From: Carettochelys insculpta
Lineage: Eukaryota > Chordata > Testudines > Carettochelyidae
Assembly: GCF_033958435.1 (NCBI RefSeq)
Contig: NC_134139.1
Location: 204,769,501 to 204,833,500 of the forward strand
Length of the DNA stretch: 64,000 bases
Reading direction: 5' to 3'
In this document: positions 11,816 through 22,084 of the stretch, piece after piece
How positions within the stretch are numbered: position 1 is the first letter of the stretch
Layout: each line of letters opens with the position of its first letter
The notes under the pieces: model-generated
The model's database searches: none
What the model was told of the DNA's origin: nothing
What the model saw: only the letters and a program-made list of their open reading frames with translations
Program-made: the position numbers and the translations under genes

Positions 11816-12469
11816 ATCTAAACTTCTGTTGGGGAGTTGCTTTCAGGCTGCAATGTTGGAAAAATAAAATCTTACACCACAAATAAGCTAACCTCAGAAA
11901 GCAGCACCAAATAGTCACATAGAAGAGGCCACATGGGACCACTGAGAAAGCCAGTCTTTGCTTTCCATTGGCATGTGCTGTCATTGTGTATTCTTAACCC
12001 TGTGGAGGGCAAGTCCACACCATCATATGTGGGAGCTCCACTTTAAGTTTTTCAAAAAAGAAAATTACTAAAGTCTACATTAATCACCCCCCAAACACTA
12101 TACTATCCTCATTACAAGATGTTGTGGACCATCACTGTAAGTGTGTTGTAGGACATCTCATTAAAAAAGGGCCCAAAACCTCCATTTATCACTTGATCCG
12201 CTTGGAACACAGAAATAATACTCTGAAAACTCCTTTTAAAAATTGCTAAATATCTCCTGTGCGTTTCAGGAGCGTACTCCATGGTTCTCATTGTTTGGGA
12301 TTTGTCAGCTACAGTGTAAAAGAAGAAACAAGTAATCTTTCCTTTTTGGGTGTGACAGGAATGTGATTTCTTATGTGTAATGTTGGTAGCTGTACAGGAG
12401 GACTGAAATGTCAAAGCAGAACTAGATAAAACAATATGCAGGACCTGTGGAAAGGAAAGTGCAGTCTTG

Positions 12470-12674
12470 TTGCGAAAGGACGGGTCTAAAAGTCAGTTGA
12501 TCTGGGTTTTAATTCCAGTTCTGCCACAGACTTGCTTGTGTGGCCTTCAGACAAATCTTTCTGTGCCTCAGTTTCTCCATTTGCAAAATGGGGATAATAA
12601 TACTTATTTAACTTTTATAAAGTGCTTTGAGATCCTTAGACCGAAGGCACAATAAAAGTGCAAAGTATTATTAG
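12470..12674 (+). mobile_element. MIR-type CORE-SINE
   Basis: Clear MIR landmarks in order: AGTTCTGCCACAGACTTGC, TGTGTGGCCTTCAGACAAAT, CTCAGTTTCTCCATTTGCAA, AATGGGGATAATAATACTTA. A 3' part then reads AAGTGCTTTGAGATCC and ends with GCAAAGTATTATTA, the tail type of sauropsid MIR-like elements. It lies about 310 bp before the AATAAA at 12987, so it would be part of the transcript if the 3' UTR call is right. Confidence 0.85.
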
Positions 12675-12986
12675 GTTGTTTGTTTGTGCCCCGTATCTAT
12701 TAAAAAAAAATAACATTTCATTTTGGAATTAGTTCTTCCGCAGGGAGAGTGATACTGCATCTTTATATTTAGGGCTCATATTTATAACAATGTGTAATGA
12801 CTGTAGCAAAAGTCCTTGTTTCTGTATGTGAATGGACAGAGAAACAAGTGCTCTATTGTATTGATTAAAATAGTTAAAATGAGTCCTGTATCATTGTATC
12901 TCCTATTCTGGATTAGTGCCTTTTGGACAGTAGACTGTTCTGTAATTAAAATGTAGTATAACTGCTTTTTTGTACAGTTTTGTTTT

Positions 12987-12992
12987 AATAAA
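12987..12992 (+). terminator. polyadenylation signal AATAAA
   Basis: Canonical hexamer in TTTTAATAAAACTTTT, followed within 30 bases by a GT/T-rich stretch. It is the best plus-strand transcript end in the left third of the window. Confidence 0.55.
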
Positions 12993-13128
12993 ACTTTTTT
13001 TTAATTTGTGTTTATTTTAGTATTGTACCTATTAGAGAATAAAAATGTATAACTGAACAAAGATAGGTTTTTGCTATAATTCTTTTTGTGAAATGCTATT
13101 GTGCAATAACTGTCTGGATGTTAGAGAT

Positions 13129-13285
13129 CGACACTGAAAGGCAGGACTGGTGGCTGCAAACAAACTCCAAGGGATCATAGGAAACTTGGCCACACCCATG
13201 GTAAATGGTCATCTGGCCAATTAAAATGATGCCAGATTATGGATGCTGCTGGACAAGAGTGTGCCAGACTAGAGAGTTCAACCTG
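13129..13285 (+). mobile_element. TA-flanked MITE, copy 2 (right half only)
   Basis: Matches the right half of the 2368-2677 element, including GGCCACACCCATG, CCAATTAAAATGATGCC and the terminal GAGAGTTCAACCTG, followed by TGTA. The left half is absent. Confidence 0.65.
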
Positions 13286-14394
13286 TGTATAGTGAGAGAC
13301 AATCCCAGCTTGATCTAAACAGACAGGGTGAGTGAATGGAGGTGGTATAGTCCCCACTGTTTACAGGTGGAGAAATGAGATTGTTTCAGGCTGGAATTTT
13401 CAGGGGGCTTCGACACCCATAATGGAGACCAGAATTTCAAACCGTTGGCTGTAACTGTCACCAGGAGCACATTGGTCAGTCTGCCAACTGAACACATGTT
13501 TTTCAGGGGAGCTGAGCTCTTCTGGAAAAATCTAGATCCCATGTCAGGCCCTGTGGTCCAGAACCCTTGGCCCTAAGCATCTTGCCCAGCTTCACACAAG
13601 GAACATGGTGGTATTACCAGGAATTGAATCGAGATTTCTCAGGCCAGCGGCTTCAGTACACAACCCATCCAGCTTCTGTACCAACCTCTCTAGCTCAAAG
13701 TTTGCGGCTGTTAATGTTGCCACTAGCTGAAGCAGTTAATCAAAGGGACATGACTCAGAGTTCAAGTTACACTGCTGTGATAGAAGTTTGTTGTTTTTAA
13801 AGTTAAGTCCAGGAAAGAGAGCACGTTTGTGCTTTCCAGGAACAATGGGAGAAAAAGTGGGTTTTTGGTTTTTGGTTTTTTGGTTTTTTTTCCTTATGGC
13901 TCACATTTTCAATGGCTTTTAAGAACTACTGTGGCTGCAGAACATAACATCAAGCATGGGTATAGTACAAGCAAGTGTTATCATCACTTCAAGGAAAAGA
14001 GCCTTAGAACAAAGTTGCTTCACTTCAAAAGAATTTTGTATTGCGGCAGAAGTTGATTTTTTTTTTTCTCCAAAGGAGCTGACATTAAAGCAAAGAGGCT
14101 GTTAAAACAAGCCTCACTCTTCAGGTACTGATTGCAAGACATTGCTAATAAAAATCTCCTTTGCTAAATTGCTTTCTGAAGGGTTGGTGAAAGCTGCAGG
14201 ACTAATGTGTGCTGCTTAAAAGAAACCTGGGCAGGCTGCAACATTAAACACTTGCAAGAGAAACTGTTGACAAGTGAAAATGGAAAATATGTCTAAGGAT
14301 TTTCACTGGCTACAAAGTTGTTTTTCTGTGTAAACTTTTTCCCCAAATGGCCTGTTTTGCACAGAACAGAAACAAAAACAGTGGTGGGGGCTGG
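13286..14394. other. intergenic sequence, nothing recognised
   Basis: No domain-bearing frame. A T/G-rich low-complexity tract lies at about 13858-13892. Confidence 0.4.
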
Positions 14395-14984
14395 AGGGGT
14401 GATTGAGGTGATAGCATATTGGGGTGCATTAGTAGGAGCATTGCCAGCAAATTTAGGGCAGTGATTATTCCTCTTTATTCAGCACTGGTGAGGCTGCATC
14501 TGGTATTGCAGCCAATTCTGGGACCCCCATTACAGAAAGATGGGGGTGCCCTGGAGAGAGTCCAGCAGAAGGCACCAGAATGATTTGGGGGCTGGAGCAC
14601 ATGACTAATGAGATGAGGCTGAGGGATTTGGGCTTATTTAGTCTACAGAAGAAAAGAGTGAGAGGGGATTTGATTAGCAGCTTTCCACCACCTGAAGGGA
14701 GGTTGTAAGGGAGATGGAGAGAGGTTGTTCTCAGTGATGGTAGATGATAGAATGAGGAGCAATGATCTCAAGTTATGGTGGGGGAGGTCTAGGTTGGATA
14801 TTAAGAAAAACTGCCACTAGGGGGTGGTGAAGCTCTGGAATGGGTTACCTAAGAGATGGTGGAATCTCCTTCCCAAGAGGTCTGTAAATCCTGGTTTGAG
14901 CAAGTCCTGGCTGGGATGATTTAGTTAGGCCCGGTTCTGCTTTCAGCAGAAGGGTGGACTTGGTGCTCACGTGAGGTCTCTTCA
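14395..14984 (+). mobile_element. CR1 LINE 3' fragment
   Basis: Decayed CR1 reverse-transcriptase C-terminal region plus 3' UTR in sense orientation. It can be followed through CTTTATTCAGCACTGGTGAG, GGGGCTGGAGCACATGACTA, TTGGGCTTATTTAGTCTACA and the downstream block with GGCCCGGTTCTGC. Frame-breaking changes are many. It directly abuts the MITE that starts at 14985. Confidence 0.85.
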
Positions 14985-15402
14985 GCTATGTCCGCACTAG
15001 CCCCTTCCTTTCGTAAGAGATGTGGTAATGAGTGAGTTGGGAAGATGCTAATGAAGCACTGCTGTGAATATGCAGCACCTCATTAGCATAATGGCAGCTG
15101 CACACAATTAGAAAGCGCCACTTTCAAATTGCTTGCCACCAGTGTAGACGGGCCTTTCAAGAGGACTCCCCAGACTTCAAAAGCCACTTCTTCCTATTTG
15201 GTTTTAGGAATAAAGGGCTTTCGAAATCCAGGGGTCCTTTCAAAAGGACCCCCGTCTACACAGGCAATGTGTGATTTGAAAGTAGCGCTTTTAAAGTGCA
15301 TGTGGCTGCCATTATGCTAATGAGGCACTGCATATTCATGGCAGTGCCTCATTAGCATGTTCCAAACTCACCCATTCCGAAGGCACTAGTGAAGACATGG
15401 CC
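14985..15402. mobile_element. TTCGAA-type palindromic MITE, copy 2
   Basis: Starts GCTATGTCCGCACTAGCC and ends GCACTAGTGAAGACATGGCC. The arms contain mutual reverse complements such as GCAGCACCTCATTAGCATAA with its partner TTATGCTAATGAGGCACTGC, and CTTTCAAGAGGACTCCC with GGTCCTTTCAAAAGGACCCC. It is more diverged than the 5547 copy. Confidence 0.75.
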
Positions 15403-17440
15403 TTCCAAACCTATGTCTGATAGTCACTAACCTGCAGCCCAATCTGCAGGCTGCTAGGCCACTGCTACCGTACCCTCCCACCTGCAGCCTGAAAGAACAC
15501 ACCCTGGATTGTTTTGGGTGGCATTCTGGACAGGGAGGACTGCGATCATCTGAAGGATGGCTACGTTACCTACCCAGGGATGGCCAGCTAGAACCAGAGC
15601 CGTGAAGTACCGCAGTGCCCCTGAGCACAGCTATCGGTGTCACACAATGGGCATAGATGCCTATTAGCATTTTTTTAAAAGTGCCTATACACTGATGGAC
15701 ATGCCAGCATAAGCCAGTGGCTTGGGAGCAGCGGGGCTGGAAGTCTCTATTTTGCAATGTTAAGCCAAGGGCTGCAGCAGCCAGTGAGCCCAGCCCTGAG
15801 CTGTGGGGCTTGCATGGCTCACGTTAATGGGCGTCAGTGCTGACCTCTGCCACTGTGGGCACCCCAGCACTAGCAGCAGCCATTGTGTGTGTGGGTTTGC
15901 AAGCTGCCCTCCACCCCACAAAGGGGAGCTGTGGTAGGCAGACTGACTCTCTCTCTCTCGCGCGTGTGTGTGTACACACACATACTTAGTGAGGGGGGGG
16001 ATGAGTTCTCCTGCCTCTGGGCCAGCCACCCGGTGAGCTGCTCACCAAGGATGGTGCTTCCCTCCTGCCCAAGTCAGCCACTGCCCTGCACTGTGCTTTT
16101 GGGCCCCAGGGCAGGACAGTCAGCACAGCTGGCCACCCCCAGGTGTGCTCAAGCCTCTCCTCCCCCCCAACCCCGTGGACACAGACCAGCTGACATTTGG
16201 GTGGCGCTGCACTGGCTGGGGCCCCACAAGCTTCCGGCCACACTGCTGCTGCCCTGTGGGCTCTTCCTGCACAGCCGGGTCCTTCACACGCCCACCTGGC
16301 TGCTGTCGCTGTACCATCCTGTGTGTGCCGAAGAGCTATTGGCGGGGGGGATTTTTAAAGCACCTGGGCCCTGGGCAATTGTCACCTCCTCTCCCTCCCT
16401 TCCCCCGCAGGCCTGATGGCGTGTAGCAGCCCTGCCATCGGGCCAGACCTCCGCCAGCCTGGGGTGGGCTAGGCCCAGGTCGCTGGCCTGCCTTAGTGCA
16501 GGACGCCTCGCCCCGGTCGACAGACAGCAACCTGCTTTCAGAGCGAGGCCCCTCCCCTGCGCCAAGGCCCTGACCCAGCTTACACCAGCCTCACCCTGGC
16601 CCCCCTGCTTGTGCATTCTCAGCAAGCTGGGGGGGGGGGGCGCAGAAGTGGCTGGGGTGTCATAGCTGGTGTGGGACATCTGAGGATTATGGAGGGTGCA
16701 GTCTCGGGGGGGGCGGGGTTCAGTGCTGGGGCAGCTGGGGGTGGGGGGGGTGTTTACTTTAGACAACTGGCTGTGCCCAGCATGTCCCCTTGCTGGCTCC
16801 CGGGCAGAGGCACAGTGGGACAGCTACACACACACACTCTGCCCCCCGCCCCCAACTGCAGGTGCCGCCCCTCCAGCTCCCATTGGCTGCAGTTCCAGGT
16901 CAGTGGGCGGGGCAGAACTGGTGCTTGGGAGCAGGGCACAGAGCCCGCATCCCTGCCCTGACCGTAACAGCTGGACATGCCAGCCGCTGCTGGGAACTGC
17001 AGCGAGCCAGGCCAGGCAGGGATCCTGCCTGAGCCCCACTGTGCCCCCCACCGAACTTTCACCATGGCCCTTTTCAACTGGGCGGTCTGGTCAGACGCAG
17101 ATGCCCGGCAAACCTCATCTGAGCTCCAAGGGAGGAGATGGGCCAGCACATGCTGGTGCTCAGCAGGGGCGGCTGCTTGGCTCAACCCATGGGAAAGAGG
17201 TGAGCACTCGCGCTCTCTCGCTCTCTCCCTTGCCCCTACCCCAGCCTCTTGCGTTAGTTGGTTCTTCATGCAAGCCATGTGCCCGCCCACTTAAGGGACA
17301 GCCTTGAGGCTCTGTGCACCATCCCCTGATCTATGCCCCTTCCCAGTGGGTGGGGGGAAGGGGCTCTGTGCGTCACCCAGCTAAGCATGGCAGAGAACCT
17401 GCCTCCTTTAGCTCCTGCTGCCTCCTTTATGCCACTGCTG
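15403..17440. other. GC-rich low-complexity block without supported genes
   Basis: From about 15750 the composition turns strongly GC-rich with G- and C-runs, a GTGTGTGTGTACACACAC stretch (15964-15981) and (CT)n. Many long overlapping frames occur on both strands (for example 15883-16416, 16696-17307 and 16754-17290 minus). They are rich in Pro, Gly, Ala, Ser and Cys, show no domain and conflict with one another. I treat them as compositional artefacts. Confidence 0.55.
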
Positions 17441-17690
17441 CTGGTAGCCTGCGTGACGTGCTTTGGGACCGGCCATGCAAACGAAGCCGCAGCGTCACTG
17501 CGCCTTTCCCCATATCCCATCCCGCCCCGAAGCGAAGCAACAGTGGTAGGCAGAGGCTTGCGGCTCTCCCTGCAGCGTATGCAGCCCTTTGGAAGCGCCA
17601 CATTCGCAGAAAGGTGCATAAGACCACTTGCCCCCTACGTCAGCGAGTCACCCAACACTACAGTAACGCAGGGTAAGCCAAATGGTTTAG
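17440..17690. promoter_or_regulatory. CpG-dense segment (possible CpG island)
   Basis: About 18 CpG dinucleotides by eye in 250 bases (for example GCAGCGTCACTGCGC, CCCGCCCCGAAGCGAAGC, CTACGTCAGCGAGTC). This is far denser than the rest of the intergenic region, where CpG is depleted. It could be an unmethylated island, a promoter of an unannotated transcript, or a young CpG-rich repeat. No exon is evident next to it. Confidence 0.35.
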
Positions 17691-17699
17691 CAGCACCCC

Positions 17700-18223
17700 G
17701 CTCCCTTCTAGCTTAGCGCAGCTGCTCACAGAGTTAGGGAGAAGGCTGCTGCCTTATGTTGGCTGGTGCATGTAGCGTAGCCCAGGCTTTCAAAAACCCA
17801 TGAGCTCAGCTGCCTCTGAGGCGGCGGGCTAGAACTTCCCCCAGCCCAGGGAAGGCGCTTGATGGCAGCGGATCATCAACAAAGGCCCGTTACTGGCTGG
17901 TATAGCGCTCCTTGACCACCTTGGGAGCTGCACTCTGCTCAAGTCGGTAATGTTGACAGGTCGGTGCTGCGCTGGCAGTCATGGCCTTTACCGCTTTGCT
18001 CCCTGGGAGCTGACACGTATAGATTTAAAAAAAAAATCTGTCAGGGCAGGTGCTTGGCCATGTGCAGGAGACAGGACTCACTGACCTCCTCAGGTCACTT
18101 CCAGCTCTATGAGGGGTGAATCACCACACATTATAGTGTGGCAAGAGATGACTGTGTCCATCCAGCTGACTGCTATTGCCTATGGAGGTGGTTTTTCCAT
18201 CCCTGCAGTAGCATTCATGTGTA
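17700..18223. other. intergenic sequence, nothing recognised
   Basis: Moderate GC, no domain-bearing ORF and no repeat assigned. Confidence 0.35.
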
Positions 18224-18535
18224 CAGGTTGAACCGCTCTTGTCTGGCACTCTCAGGATCTGACTGGTGCCAGACGAGAGAATTTGCCGGAAGGCAGGAGG
18301 TCAGTATGGTCTAGCACATTACCACTCCTTCCACTGCTGCCTGGGCTCTTAGAAGACATTTGGGGGTAAATTACAGCTAAATAACAGCACAGAACTCTGA
18401 CTGCCAGGACTGGTGCTTGTAAACAAACTTTATAGGACCATGAGAAACTTGGCCACACCTACAAGTGGTTGTCCAGCTAACGAAAATCATGCTGAATTAC
18501 GGGTGTTGCTGGTTGCGTTAGAGAAGTGAAACCTG
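18224..18535 (+). mobile_element. TA-flanked MITE, copy 3
   Basis: 312-bp copy beginning CAGGTTGAACCGCTCTTGTC after TA, ending GAGAAGTGAAACCTG before CA (a mutated TA). Internal landmarks such as TTTGGGGGTAAATTACAGCT and AGAAACTTGGCCACACC match the other copies. Confidence 0.75.
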
Positions 18536-19030
18536 CACGATGGTTTAAGGAAAGTAAAGCTAGCCCTCAGATACAGCAGCAGCAGAGAGGTGATAATGAA
18601 GAATTGCGCTGATGGGTGAAAAATAGAGGAAAACAAGGCTAAAGGCAGAGGACCAGCCTTTTCTGCCCTCTCACTATAGTATCAGTAGTTCGGGGGTGGG
18701 GTGGGGGTCAGTCCCTCTGCCAAAGCAGGGAGCAGTCAGGTGTTACCTTATTTTTACTAAAGCCCAACCCAGGGAGCCGCATTGATTAGTAACTGAATCA
18801 AACAGCAAGGGAATCGAGCGGTCTCCCACACATACGTTTCTATACTGATGCAAGTGACAAGTTGCAGAGTGCCAGCAAATTAAGCCAAGGCAGAGTGGGT
18901 CTGGTGTGATCGCCTGCAGTCATGCATCCGAGCCGGCAAGCTGATTGTACAACCTATTACCCATGTGCGCTCTTTGATTGAACCTGGTTGTGGGGGGGGT
19001 GTGCGCTGAAATCTTTTCCACATCCATCAC
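18536..19030. other. intergenic sequence, nothing recognised
   Basis: No gene or repeat recognised apart from short G-runs near 18691-18710 and 18991-19000. Confidence 0.35.
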
Positions 19031-19829
19031 CGAGAAGCCAAAAGAGATCTGATGCGGTTCAACAAGGAGAAGTGTGGAGTCCTGCACTTGGGACAGAAGA
19101 ATCCCAAGCATTGTTATAGGCTGGGGACTGATGGGCTAAGCAGCGGTATAGTGGAAAGGGACCTAGGGGTTACGGTGGATGAAAGGCTGGACATGAGTAA
19201 ACAGTGTGACCTTGTAGCCAAGAAGGCTAATGGCATATTAGGGTGTATTAGGAGGAGCATTGTGAGCAGCTCTAGAGAAGTGGCTGTTCCCCTCTATTCA
19301 GCACTGGTGAGGCCACATCTGGAATATTGTGTCCAGTTTTGGGCCTCCAAGTATAAAAAGGATATGGATTTGCTGGAGCAGGTTCAGCAGAGGGCAACAA
19401 AAATGATTAAGGGGCTGGAGCACATGACCTATGAGGAGAGACTGAGGAGTTTGGGCTTATTTAGTTTACAGACGAGAAGACTGAGGGGTGATTTAATAGC
19501 AGCCTTCATCTTCCTGAAGGGGAGCTCTAAAGAGGATGGAAAGAAATTGTTCTCAGTGGTGTCAGACGGCAGAACAAGGAGCAATGGTCTGAAGTTACAG
19601 AAGGAGCGTAGTAGGTTGGATAGTAGGAGAAAAAAACTACTTCACCAGGAGGATGGTGAAGCACTGGAATGCGTTGCCTAGAGAGGTGGTGGATTCTCCA
19701 TCCCTCAACGCTTTTAAGTCCAGGCTTGACAAGGTCCTGGCTGGGCTGACACATATGGGGTTGATCCTGCTTGAAGCAGCGGGATGGACTAGATGACATC
19801 CTGAGGTCCCTTCCAGTCTTATTCTATGA
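19031..19829 (+). mobile_element. CR1 LINE, ORF2 C-terminus and 3' end
   Basis: A 209-codon frame (19052-19681) encodes the CR1 reverse-transcriptase C-terminal region. It starts MRFNKEKCGVLHLGQKNPKH and continues through ERDLGVTVDERLDMSKQCD, HLEYCVQFWA and RLRSLGLFSLQTRRLRGDLI. A frameshift near 19670 cuts the usual end. The 3' UTR follows to TTATTCTATGATA at about 19829, the octamer-type CR1 tail. The element is 5'-truncated, as is usual for CR1. It is one of the better-preserved copies here, so probably among the younger. Confidence 0.92.
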
Positions 19830-19839
19830 TAAGCCTTCC

Positions 19840-20778
19840 CAGATCTTGTTCTTACCAAATTGTCCTTTATCCTTTGTCCTTCAGCTCAAAGAAGACCCAG
19901 GTGATGGGCCAAAGCGTGGGTAACGAGCCATCTATCAGCGTGCTAGACTACGAACTGGAAGTCGTCCATGAGTTCGTGTACCTAGGCTCAACGATCTCGG
20001 ACAGCTTGTCACTTGATAGCAAGATCAACAAGCGCATTGGAAAAGCCGCCACAACGCTCTCCAGGCTGACGAAGAGAGTATGGACTAACGATAAGCTCAC
20101 TGTACACACCAAGGTGCAGGCCTACACAGCCTGTGTTTTGAGCACACTGCTGTACGCCAGTGAAACATGGACTTTGCGCTCAAAACAAGAGCAGCGGCTC
20201 AACACATTCCGCACGCGCTGCCTTAGGTGCATACTCGGTATCTCATGGCAGGACAAGGTCCCCAATAGCGCAGTGCTTAGGAGAGCAGGCACCACCTCCA
20301 TGTTCACCCTTCTCAAACAGAGGCGTATGCGCTGGTTGGGCCATGTCTCATGCATGACAGATGGCTGAATACCGAAGGACCTCCTCTTCGGCAAACCGGC
20401 GTCTGGAAAGAGGCCGAAAGGGCGACCTAAATTGCACTACAAGGACACGTTCAAGCGTAACCTCAGCGCTCTCTCTATCAGTGCGAACACCTGGCATTCG
20501 CTCACCTCAGACAGGCACGCCTGGAAACAGGGAGTGAAGGAAGCTCTTGCTATGTATGAAACTACCTTGGTGAAGGAAGCGGAAGACAGGAGAGCCCTCA
20601 GGAAGATCCGTGCTCGTGATACCAGAGCAACATCTGCCAACTGCTGCTCACAGTGCGGAAAGGACTGCCACTCCCGCATTGGATTGCACAGCCACAGAAG
20701 ATGCTGCTCGAATCAGTCCAACTGGAGCGCAAACCCATGATCCCTCGGGATCAAAGGATGCCTACTACTATGTTTCTT
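19840..20778 (+). mobile_element. non-CR1 LINE, RT C-terminus with terminal zinc finger
   Basis: One frame runs from about 19826 to 20740 with a single in-frame TGA at 20366-20368, where a Trp is expected before IPKDLLFGKP. It shows the RT thumb/C-terminal motifs EFVYLGSTISDS, CVLSTLLYASETWT and CLRCILGISWQDKVPN, then GRPKLHYKDTF, then a Cys/His cluster CSQCGKDCHSRIGLHSHRRC at the C-terminus. The 3' UTR is only about 40 bases and ends AAGGATGCCTACTACTA. The same zinc finger and tail recur at 59744-59912. I cannot assign the clade firmly. Confidence 0.85.
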
Positions 20779-20779
20779 T

Positions 20780-21288
20780 GATCACTCCCAGGACAGATTA
20801 TATGAGCTACCGCCTGGCTCCTGGCTTCAGGTTCTATTGTCATGTGGTTTCTTTACACACACACGGCTATTCACGCTCCCTTATCACATGCCGGAATGTT
20901 ACAGTGCTCAAGGGTTACATGAGTAGTAATGGAACGTTACAAAGCTTGAAGAAAGTTACAGAACTCAGAAAGGTGCAGTAGCAATGGCTGAAACTTACAT
21001 CCACATTATACTGGATTGCATGGAGGCTTGTCAACATTTCCTGCCCCTTGGTCACCCAAATCATGGAAACCTTCTAAAAGTGAGTCCCGTGCCCCTGTCC
21101 ACCCATTCCAATATTTCAACTGCCAGGACAATTTCTGGTCTTTCCAATTCATATAACATACCACAATAACAAAATATATTTCAGTACCAAAACAATGACC
21201 CAGAGCATACAATTTATCACCAAAAAGGATAAATACAGTTATTAATTTTCCCTGCCTACTACAGTACCCTTTTCACTGAATGACATAT
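20780..21288. other. intergenic sequence, nothing recognised
   Basis: No supported gene. Short frames only. Confidence 0.35.
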
Positions 21289-21289
21289 A

Positions 21290-21416
21290 CATAGTGGCTG
21301 GAACTGGCTTTGATGGGGGGGGTGGTCTGCAAATGGTTTGGAGGGTGATGGGGGGCACAAAGCATTTGGAGCAGGTGATTGGGGGTCACCTGTGAAAAGG
21401 TAGGGAACCACCGATC
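21290..21416. mobile_element. fragment of a hAT-like MITE (tentative)
   Basis: G-rich stretch ending GTAGGGAACCACCGATC, resembling the terminal part of CAGNGGTTCNC-type hAT MITEs such as the one at 29214-29490. The left end is not visible. Confidence 0.35.
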
Positions 21417-21722
21417 TAATGCAATCACTGTGCCATTAGTTGCTCCACATTAGTAAGATGGAACTTGTTCAGCATAATTTAGCTTTGAGTTGCTCAGCAG
21501 ATATATCACAACCCATTGGCGAAGGCAGTCACAGAATGCAAACAGGTGCTGAAGAATGTTGTTACAATTCTAAAGCCAAATTTTCAGGATAATGTCAGGG
21601 TGGCCAAAGCAGTCCAAGTTTGTGAGGTGAAAGGTGGTACTAGCAGCTGTATTAAACACAGGCTTATCATTTGATGATGTGTTTATTAAAGATTAAAAAT
21701 GTAAGAGTTTTGCCACTGAATA

Positions 21723-22060
21723 TCATAGAATCATCGAATCATAGACCAATAGAGCTGGAAGAGACCTTAAAAAGCCATCAAGTCCAGCCCCCTGCCCTAA
21801 GCAAGACCAAACCCATCAGATCAGCCCAGCCAGGTCTTTGTCGAGGCGAGACTTAAACACCTCCAGGGATGGAGACTCCACTACTCCCCTGGGTAGACCA
21901 TTCCAATGCTTCACCACCCTCCTAGTGAAAAAGATTTTCCTAATGTTCAACCTGGACCTTTCCAACCGCAACTTGAGACCATTGTTCCATGTTCTGCCTT
22001 CCATGACCACTGTGACAAGCGTCTCTCCAGCTTCTTTGCAACCTTCCCGCCCCGCCCCCC
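21723..22060 (-). mobile_element. CR1 LINE 3' fragment
   Basis: Starts with the reversed CR1 tail TATCATAGAATCATCGAATC, then the typical GGAGACTCCACTACTCCCCT and GTGAAAAAGATTTTCCTAAT. A second CR1 tail begins at about 22085, so this is a separate insertion. Confidence 0.85.
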
Positions 22061-22084
22061 CCGCAACCCCATAATCATTGACAA

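Larger units (their letters stand above)
10790..13020 (+). other. probable 3' UTR end of a plus-strand gene (HMBOX1 candidate)
   Basis: AU-rich sequence ending in a strong polyadenylation context: AATAAA at 12987-12992 followed by a T-rich, GTGTTTATTTT downstream element. A CR1 fragment and a MIR SINE are embedded in it. In human and other amniotes HMBOX1 lies tail-to-tail with KIF13B; that synteny is established knowledge, and its use here is inference. I found no HMBOX1 coding sequence, so the left limit is arbitrary and the gene assignment tentative. Confidence 0.35.

Noticed and set aside
1..13000. Coding exons of HMBOX1
   Set aside because: I looked for its homeodomain and C-terminal coding sequence and found nothing that matches. 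Only the 3' end context supports a gene there.
16696..17307. 203-codon plus-strand frame in GC-rich DNA
   Set aside because: Overlaps equally long frames on the other strand and in other phases. Composition is Pro/Ser/Gly/Cys biased, and there is no domain or splice context.
19052..19681. 209-codon frame as a host gene
   Set aside because: Clear CR1 reverse-transcriptase C-terminus with the CR1 3' tail directly after it.
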